Assembly: GCA_031255655.1 (NCBI GenBank)
Contig: JAIRSB010000010.1
Coordinates: 1-5,091 of the forward strand
Reading direction: 5' to 3'
Length of the DNA: 5,091 bases
Source: Spirochaetaceae bacterium
Lineage (GTDB): Bacteria > Spirochaetota > Spirochaetia > Treponematales > Breznakiellaceae
Positions 1 to 3,686 of the stretch are shown here, piece after piece. Every line of letters starts with the position of its first letter. Position 1 is the first letter of the stretch. Below the pieces are notes generated by a model. That model did no database searches. It saw nothing but the letters and a program-made list of their open reading frames with translations, and was not told the origin of the DNA. A program made the translations under genes and the position numbers.

Positions 1-771
1 ATTCAGGTGGATGGCGGGTCGAGCCTCACGCTTGGAAATAATCTGATAATCGACGGCAGCGGTGTAACCGGCGGCTTTCTGGTAAAAGTGGAGGGTGGTT
101 CCGAGCTGACAATAACTGATAACGCGAAACTGCAAAACAATAAAGGCGGCGGCGTGTATGTGGACGGCGGCAGCACGGTTAATATGAAGGGCGGAGAAAT
201 CACCGGCAATGGCATTGAGGCTGTATCACCCGTCTTTGGCGGCGGCGTGTATATGAAAGACGGCAGTAATTTCGTGATGAGCGGCGGAAAAATCAACAGC
301 AACAAGGCGAAGACCTACGGCGGCGGCGTGTATATGTACGGCGTCGGCGGCGGCGTCGGCGGCGGCGGCAGCAGCGGCGGCGGCGGCAGCAGCGGCGGCG
401 GCGGCGGCAGCGTCGGCGGCGGCGGCAGCAGCGGCGGCGGCGGCAGCGGCGTCGGCAGCGGCGGCAGCGGCTGTACTTTCACGATGAACGGTGGAGAAAT
501 CAACAGCAACAAGGCGAAGAGCGGCGGCGGCGTGTATATGCAAGGCAATACTTTCACGATGAACGGTGGAGAAATCAGAAGCAATACGGTGGTTGAAGAT
601 GGTAAAGAGTTCAGCGGCGCTGGCGTGTTTATTAGCGACGGCAAATTCACGATGAACGGCGGAGAAATCACCGGCAATAATAGGGCAGGGGGGTCAAAAA
701 ACGACAGCATACTCTGCAAAGGTGCCGGCAATTTCACGATGAACGGCGGCACTGTATATCCCGCGCCGTGA
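1..771 (+). CDS. Parallel beta-helix repeat surface/secreted protein, C-terminal part (5' end outside window)
   Basis: The frame is open to the left edge (I-Q precede the GTG codon at 7), so the real start lies outside the window. About 256 codons are present, ending at TGA 769-771. The visible protein is built of imperfect repeats: a GGGVYM-type segment (at 148, 238, 319, 523 and a degenerate GAGVF at 616), then an F-T-M-N-G-G-E-I type segment, then an S/G-N turn. This is the pattern of right-handed parallel beta-helix proteins of the polymorphic-membrane-protein or adhesin style, common as large families in termite-gut treponemes (family knowledge; assignment inferred from repeat pattern). 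No beta-barrel or anchoring domain follows; the protein simply ends one strand after the last repeat, with Y-P-A-P. A 44-residue Gly/Ser tract interrupts one turn. Export cannot be judged because the N-terminus is missing. A cell-surface or secreted role is likely; ligand unknown. Confidence 0.8.
   Translation: MQVDGGSSLTLGNNLIIDGSGVTGGFLVKVEGGSELTITDNAKLQNNKGGGVYVDGGSTVNMKGGEITGNGIEAVSPVFGGGVYMKDGSNFVMSGGKINSNKAKTYGGGVYMYGVGGGVGGGGSSGGGGSSGGGGGSVGGGGSSGGGGSGVGSGGSGCTFTMNGGEINSNKAKSGGGVYMQGNTFTMNGGEIRSNTVVEDGKEFSGAGVFISDGKFTMNGGEITGNNRAGGSKNDSILCKGAGNFTMNGGTVYPAP
290..520 (+). repeat. Direct repeat pair, 24 nt exact (290-313 and 497-520)
   Basis: The 24-nt segment covering codons for I-N-S-N-K-A-K is identical at 290-313 and 497-520, an offset of 207 nt (69 codons). 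Both copies lead into a GGGVYM segment. Identity at the third codon positions indicates recent duplication or gene conversion within the beta-helix gene. The Gly/Ser tract lies between the copies. Confidence 0.85.
340..471 (+). repeat. In-frame GGC/AGC low-complexity tract encoding Gly/Ser linker (GGGGSS units)
   Basis: This 132-nt stretch encodes 44 residues, all Gly, Ser or a few Val. Every Gly codon is GGC, every Ser codon AGC and every Val codon GTC. An 18-nt unit encoding GGGGSS is visible at 358-375, 376-393 and 415-432, with variants at 394-414 (GGGGGSV) and 433-450 (GGGGSG). It sits exactly where other repeats have only one or two residues between GGGVYM and the FTMNGGEI strand, so it reads as an expanded loop. 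Uniform codon use suggests recent growth by replication slippage in multiples of three, which keeps the frame. Confidence 0.9.
474..577 (+). repeat. Direct repeat pair, 29 nt exact (474-502 and 549-577)
   Basis: A 29-nt segment encoding T-F-T-M-N-G-G-E-I is identical at 474-502 and 549-577, an offset of 75 nt (25 codons, one repeat unit). Diverged copies of its core occur near 645-669 and 732-750. These are the structural repeat units of the beta-helix and could support recombination that changes coil number. Confidence 0.85.
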
Positions 772-785
772 CGCGCCCTTCTTCC

Positions 786-816
786 GCCCCGTGCTGCTTT
801 GACAGCTAGCTGGGGC
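786..816 (+). other. Small imperfect hairpin downstream of beta-helix gene
   Basis: GCCCC (786-790) can pair with GGGGC (812-816), and inside it GCTG (793-796) with CAGC (803-806) around a six-base loop, separated by an asymmetric internal loop. It starts 14 bp after the stop codon. No T-run follows, so it is not a textbook intrinsic terminator. A 10-bp palindrome, CAGCTAGCTG (803-812), overlaps its 3' arm. Possible 3'-end mRNA structure; weakly supported. Confidence 0.35.
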
Positions 817-823
817 AAATGAC

Positions 824-885
824 TGTCCGCGGGTTTCACGGGTTTTCGCGCAAGCGTTCTTAAAAATCCGTGAAACCTGCGGGCA
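824..885 (+). terminator. Long 23-bp hairpin, probable 3'-end RNA structure or atypical terminator
   Basis: Positions 824-846 pair with 863-885: 23 consecutive pairs, of which 20 are Watson-Crick and 3 (826/883, 831/878, 842/867) are G-T. The 16-nt loop (847-862) holds a small CGC-GCAA-GCG stem with a GNRA-type tetraloop. All three irregular pairs are G-U when read as plus-strand RNA and would be A-C mismatches on the other strand, which favours a structure in a rightward transcript. It lies 53 bp beyond the beta-helix stop codon. No U-tract follows the stem, so factor-independent termination is uncertain; it could protect the 3' end or act as a protein-binding dyad. Classing it as a terminator is an inference. 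Confidence 0.55.
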
Positions 886-914
886 TTGACAAATTAACGC
901 TTGCATACTTAAAT
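886..914 (+). promoter_or_regulatory. Sigma-70-type promoter for the channel-nicotinamidase operon
   Basis: A perfect -35 hexamer TTGACA lies at 886-891. With a 17-bp spacer, the -10 position (909-914) reads TTAAAT, a four-of-six match to TATAAT in an AT-rich stretch. Transcription would begin near 921, giving a leader of about 77 nt. I recognise no riboswitch in that leader. The -35 box begins on the base directly after the large hairpin, so a factor binding that dyad could affect this promoter. Confidence 0.6.
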
Positions 915-986
915 ATAAAACATCCTTCCTGCCATCCGTTCTTTAACATAACTGAGCGCATGGTTGAAGCAAGGCAAATAGAACTT

Positions 987-992
987 AGGGGG
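987..992 (+). promoter_or_regulatory. Ribosome binding site of the AmiS/UreI-family gene
   Basis: AGGGGG is five bases upstream of the ATG at 998. It is the only good Shine-Dalgarno in the region and fixes this start, which also begins the first membrane helix as in UreI. Confidence 0.75.
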
Positions 993-997
993 TTCCT

Positions 998-1513
998 ATG
1001 GGTTTCTTAGGTCTTTGCCTGCTCTTCGTGGGCATAACTTTAATCATGAATGGTGTTGCGGCAATTTCGAATTGGGACGCAAAAACCACGGCTTTTATCA
1101 ATGTTGTAACGGGTACAATACTCGTCGTTGGTAATTTTATCGGATTATTCAGGGCGGATGTCTCTGTCGTTATGCATTACAACAATGCGGCGGCGGGTCT
1201 GCTGTTTGGTGTTACATATCTGTTTATCGCCGCCAATTATCTGCTAAAACTAGATTTGCGGGCTTTCGGCTGGTACAGTGTCTGCGTTGTGGTTTTCGCG
1301 GTGATAAGCGCGGCGGTATGCGTCAAAAGCGGCGCGGTGTCTATGGCCGCGCTTTGGACGGCGTGGGCGGTTTTGTGGCTGGAGGGTTTTTTACAACTCA
1401 GCCTTGGTATAAAACCGCTTGGCAAGATTTTCCCCTGTTTAAGCATTCTTGAAGGTGTGTTCGCCACCGGACTGCCGGGGGTTATGATGTTGTTTGAATG
1501 GTGGCCGACATGA
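998..1513 (+). CDS. AmiS/UreI-family amide/urea channel, possibly for nicotinamide
   Basis: The 171-residue, very hydrophobic protein has six evident membrane segments (about residues 3-22, 30-51, 63-83, 90-109, 115-137, 144-166), the architecture of the AmiS/UreI family of inner-membrane channels for urea and short amides. Recalled alignment to Helicobacter UreI is strong: GLLFGVTYLF (67-76), GWYS (91-94), the W-T-A-W-A-V-L-W run (120-127), P-L-G-K (140-143) and I-L-E-G (150-153). Three of the four UreI pore tryptophans seem kept (W120, W123, W127) and the fourth position is Met116. The long periplasmic loops and gating histidine of acid-activated UreI are absent, so it should resemble constitutive AmiS-like channels. 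It is the first gene of an operon and overlaps the nicotinamidase gene by four bases (ATGA at 1510-1513), so nicotinamide is the likeliest substrate by context; that is inference. Family assignment is firm, substrate is not. Confidence 0.88.
   Translation: MGFLGLCLLFVGITLIMNGVAAISNWDAKTTAFINVVTGTILVVGNFIGLFRADVSVVMHYNNAAAGLLFGVTYLFIAANYLLKLDLRAFGWYSVCVVVFAVISAAVCVKSGAVSMAALWTAWAVLWLEGFLQLSLGIKPLGKIFPCLSILEGVFATGLPGVMMLFEWWPT
1500..1504 (+). promoter_or_regulatory. Ribosome binding site deciding the nicotinamidase start
   Basis: GGTGG lies five bases before the ATG at 1510, which overlaps the upstream stop as ATGA. The alternative in-frame ATG at 1498 has no recognisable Shine-Dalgarno and would only add four residues, so 1510 is preferred, with translation coupled to the channel gene. 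Confidence 0.6.
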
Positions 1514-2121
1514 CGAATATCGACTTTGCAAAGTCGGCTTTGATAGCGGTTGACGTGCAGAACGATTTCTGTCCGGGCGGGGCTTTGGCGGTGGCGGACG
1601 GCGGCAGCGTTGTCGCGCCGTTGAATGATCTGGCTCTCCGGTTTAACGCGGCCAACGCTCCCGTGATAGCCACGCAAGACTGGCATCCCGCGGGGCATTC
1701 TTCCTTCCTTTCCAGCCTTTCCAGCGGCAGGGCGCCGGCGGAAGGTGAGGTTCTCTGGCCTGACCACTGTGTACAGGGAACGGCGGGCGCGGAGTTTCAC
1801 AAAGATTTGAACATGAATGCTGTTACGCTTATCGTACGTAAGGGTTTTCGCCCCTCCATCGATTCCTATTCCGCGTTTTTTGAAAACGACAGGAAAACGG
1901 CGACGGGGCTGGGTTATTTCCTTAAAGGGCTTGGTATCGAGGCGCTTTATATGGGCGGGCTTGCGACGGATTACTGCGTATTTTTCTCGGCTATGGATGC
2001 GCTGAAGCTGGGTTTTAAGGTTTATATCCTGCGGGACGCTGTCCGCGGCGTGAATTATCCCGAAGGTTCTGTTGAAAAGGCTTTGTCCGCGATGGAAAGC
2101 GCTGGTGTGTCGATGATTTAA
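1510..2121 (+). CDS. pncA: Nicotinamidase (pyrazinamidase), isochorismatase-like hydrolase
   Basis: This 203-residue cytosolic enzyme should hydrolyse nicotinamide to nicotinate and ammonia, the first step of the deamidating NAD salvage route. It has the full isochorismatase-like fold signature: A-V-D-V-Q-N-D-F near the N-terminus with catalytic Asp15, catalytic Lys111 in V-R-K-G, and nucleophile Cys156 in A-T-D-Y-C-V. The nicotinamidase metal ligands are present as D57 and H59 (Q-D-W-H, with H63 nearby) and H86 in W-P-D-H-C-V-Q-G-T. That W-P-x-H-C motif separates PncA from other family members such as isochorismatases. Length matches the family (about 180-215). The start at 1510 overlaps the channel gene's stop; an ATG at 1498 is possible. 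Operon partner is an AmiS/UreI-type channel, suggesting uptake and trapping of nicotinamide. Nothing looks broken. No NAD-regulator site was recognised. Confidence 0.95.
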   Translation: MTNIDFAKSALIAVDVQNDFCPGGALAVADGGSVVAPLNDLALRFNAANAPVIATQDWHPAGHSSFLSSLSSGRAPAEGEVLWPDHCVQGTAGAEFHKDLNMNAVTLIVRKGFRPSIDSYSAFFENDRKTATGLGYFLKGLGIEALYMGGLATDYCVFFSAMDALKLGFKVYILRDAVRGVNYPEGSVEKALSAMESAGVSMI

Positions 2122-2229
2122 TCGCGGGCAAAGTGTGCCGGAGAATGCCGCCTCGCAATGTCAACGCCTTGTCTGCGTTTATGCCTATTGGGTATTTTAC
2201 AAATGGAAGCACCATATAACACTAACCAT

Positions 2230-2234
2230 AGGGG
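2230..2234 (+). promoter_or_regulatory. Ribosome binding site deciding the barrel protein start
   Basis: AGGGG lies seven bases before the ATG at 2242, followed at once by a lysine-rich signal peptide. This rules out the in-frame upstream ATGs at 2158 and 2203. A TATAAC at 2215-2220 could be a -10 element but has no convincing -35 partner, so I do not call a promoter. Confidence 0.7.
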
Positions 2235-2241
2235 TATTTTT

Positions 2242-2781
2242 ATGAAGAAGAAACTGTACGTTATCATTTTAGCCGCGTTAATATCAGCGCCGTCTTTCGC
2301 GAGAGACCTTTCTAACGCGGTCTTTTTGAATGTGGGTGAAGCTGTTGTAGCCGCGATTTATAGTGGTTTCGGACTGGGAATAGGCTATGAGCGCGCCTTG
2401 TCGGATAATTTTTCCGTGCTTGCAAACGGAAACTATTTTAGCATTAATTTCGATAACTCAAACTACACAGGTGTCAACGCGGGTTTCAGTATGCGCTATT
2501 ATCTTTTTGGGAACGCGCCGAAAAATCTATTCGTGGACATTGGCGGCTCATACGCATTCACTTACATTGAGCGCGGCAGGCAGAGTGCCGCCAGCAACAC
2601 TTTTGAACTAGAGGTATTGGCCGGCTGGAAGTTTGTTTTCGGGAAAGAGGCGGGTCTGTTTTTGGAGCCGGGCTATGGATACAGCTTCAATTTCGGGGAG
2701 ATAAAAGGTCCGCCGGGCGTGAAGACGGACAATCTTCCGAACGACCACAAATTATGGCTGGGGGTCGGTTTCGCGTTTTAG
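2242..2781 (+). CDS. Small exported outer-membrane beta-barrel protein, family not recognised
   Basis: The 179-residue protein begins with a classic Sec signal peptide: K2-K4, a hydrophobic core, and a likely cut after S-F-A at residue 20. No lipobox cysteine is present. The mature part is made of alternating, aromatic-rich amphipathic segments (for example G-L-G-I-G-Y-E, S-M-R-Y-Y-L-F, F-V-D-I-G-G-S-Y-A-F, L-W-L-G-V-G-F-A-F) separated by Gly/Asn/Asp turns. It ends with a C-terminal phenylalanine, the usual signal for barrel insertion. Size and strand number (about seven or eight) fit an eight-stranded barrel of the OmpA/OmpW/OmpX size class, but I cannot name a specific family. The start at 2242 has a good AGGGG site. 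It follows pncA by 120 bp with no recognised terminator and converges on the flagellar rod gene with a 14-bp gap. Function unknown; a small pore or structural envelope protein is possible. Confidence 0.82.
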   Translation: MKKKLYVIILAALISAPSFARDLSNAVFLNVGEAVVAAIYSGFGLGIGYERALSDNFSVLANGNYFSINFDNSNYTGVNAGFSMRYYLFGNAPKNLFVDIGGSYAFTYIERGRQSAASNTFELEVLAGWKFVFGKEAGLFLEPGYGYSFNFGEIKGPPGVKTDNLPNDHKLWLGVGFAF

Positions 2782-2795
2782 GAATACGCCGCCTG

Positions 2796-3641
2796 TTAAG
2801 CAAGCCGCGACACCTGATTTATCAGTGTGCCGAGCATAGAATCGCCGCTTTGAATAACTTTTTGATTTGCTTCGTAGGCGCGGTTCACTTCTATCATGTG
2901 TACCATTTCCAGCACGGGGTCTACATTCGAGCCCTCCGTAAAACCTTGAACAACGCGGGGGCGCTCTTCTATATCCATAGTCTGCGCTTCGCCTGATACA
3001 TCTGTAGCGCGGTATAAGTTGGAGCCCTGCTTTTCGATGTAGCGGTCTAGGTCAAAGCTGACGATTTTCAGGGTGTCCAGCATAACCGTGTCGTCCCAAG
3101 TATTGCGCTCGCGGTCGACCATCTCCTCATCAGCGTATTCCGCGTTAATCCAGACGCGCCCTGCCTTATCGACCTGAAAGTTATTCGCCTGAACCCGAAG
3201 CGGGCCGTTTTCTCCCAGTACAGGATAGCCCTCTTTCGTCTCCAAAAAGCCTTCTTTGCCCAGATGGAACGCGCCGTTTCGGGTATAGCGCTCACCCCAG
3301 GGGGTCTGCACCGCGAAAAAGCCGCTGCCGTCCAGAGCCAGGTCAAAATCGTTTCCGGTTTCTTTGAACTCGCCTTGCTGGAAATCCGTGTACAACTCGT
3401 TGAATTCCACGCCTGTTCCCAGTTTGCCTATCACAGGCGCAAGGTCGGCAGAGCCGAACGGATGGCGGTATACGCCGTCATCGTCCATGCGGCGCATAAG
3501 AAGCTCCGGGAAAGCCTTGAACGTGGTAACGTCTTTCTTGTAACCGTCAACATCTACATTTGCCAGATTATTTGAAGCTGCGTCCAGCTTCCATTGCTGC
3601 GCCCGCATCCCGCTGGCGCCTGTAAACCAAGTCCTAATCAT
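2796..3641 (-). CDS. flgF: Flagellar basal-body rod protein, FlgF type (FlgF/FlgG family)
   Basis: This 281-residue protein is a component of the rod of the periplasmic flagellum, exported through the flagellar type III system without a cleaved signal. The N-terminal rod motif is clear (A-S-G-M-R at 9-13 and S-N-N-L-A-N-V-D at 23-30, then G-Y-K-K). The central D1 segment includes G-E-F-K-E-T-G-N-D-F-D-L-A-L, G-S-G-F-F-A-V and G-E-R-Y-T-R-N-G-A-F (about 90-125). The C-terminal family domain (about 226-281) has Q-G-F-T-E-G-S-N-V-D-P and the coiled V-N-R-A-Y-E-A-N-Q-K helix. The stretch after the N-terminal motif (F-P-E-L-L-M-R-R-M, then P-F-G-S-A-D at 61-66) is, from memory, typical of spirochaete FlgF (flgG-1) and Bacillus FlhO rather than FlgG. 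The start has an AGAGGGG site seven bases upstream. It lies 45 bp after flgK on the same strand, likely the same transcript. No flgG follows. FlgF versus a FlgG paralogue is the remaining doubt. Confidence 0.88.
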   Translation of the reverse strand: MIRTWFTGASGMRAQQWKLDAASNNLANVDVDGYKKDVTTFKAFPELLMRRMDDDGVYRHPFGSADLAPVIGKLGTGVEFNELYTDFQQGEFKETGNDFDLALDGSGFFAVQTPWGERYTRNGAFHLGKEGFLETKEGYPVLGENGPLRVQANNFQVDKAGRVWINAEYADEEMVDRERNTWDDTVMLDTLKIVSFDLDRYIEKQGSNLYRATDVSGEAQTMDIEERPRVVQGFTEGSNVDPVLEMVHMIEVNRAYEANQKVIQSGDSMLGTLINQVSRLA

Positions 3642-3648
3642 ATTTCAT

Positions 3649-3655
3649 CCCCTCT
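3649..3655 (-). promoter_or_regulatory. Ribosome binding site of the FlgF-type gene
   Basis: On the minus strand AGAGGGG lies seven bases before the ATG (3641-3639). The 45-bp gap to flgK contains no hairpin that I can see, consistent with cotranscription. Confidence 0.75.
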
Positions 3656-3686
3656 ATCAGTTTTTTTATTTGTGGCGGTGTTTTGC

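Noticed and set aside
226..543. Minus-strand open frame rich in poly-alanine
   Set aside because: It is the complement of the GGC/AGC tract (GCC/GCT read as Ala); the plus-strand frame has clear protein repeats on both sides, so this is a shadow.
290..577. Possible CRISPR-like spaced repeats
   Set aside because: The repeats are in-frame coding units of a beta-helix protein with uneven spacing and related intervening sequence, not unique spacers.
315..839. Minus-strand proline/leucine-rich open frame
   Set aside because: Another shadow of the repetitive beta-helix gene; it runs through the intergenic structures and has no recognisable domain.
1498..1509. Alternative start codon for pncA at 1498
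   Set aside because: It has no ribosome-binding site, while the ATG at 1510 has GGTGG at good spacing and forms an ATGA overlap with the upstream stop.
1237..1800. Minus-strand open frame opposite the channel and nicotinamidase genes
   Set aside because: It overlaps two well-supported genes with catalytic motifs on the plus strand and shows no domain of its own.
2169..2220. Promoter for the barrel gene (TTGTCT/TATTTT, or a lone TATAAC)
   Set aside because: Neither combination has both hexamers convincing at a normal spacing, so it was not listed as a feature.
2158..2241. N-terminal extension of the barrel protein to the ATG at 2158
   Set aside because: The extension would bury the signal peptide; AGGGG before 2242 and the M-K-K-K start mark the true beginning.
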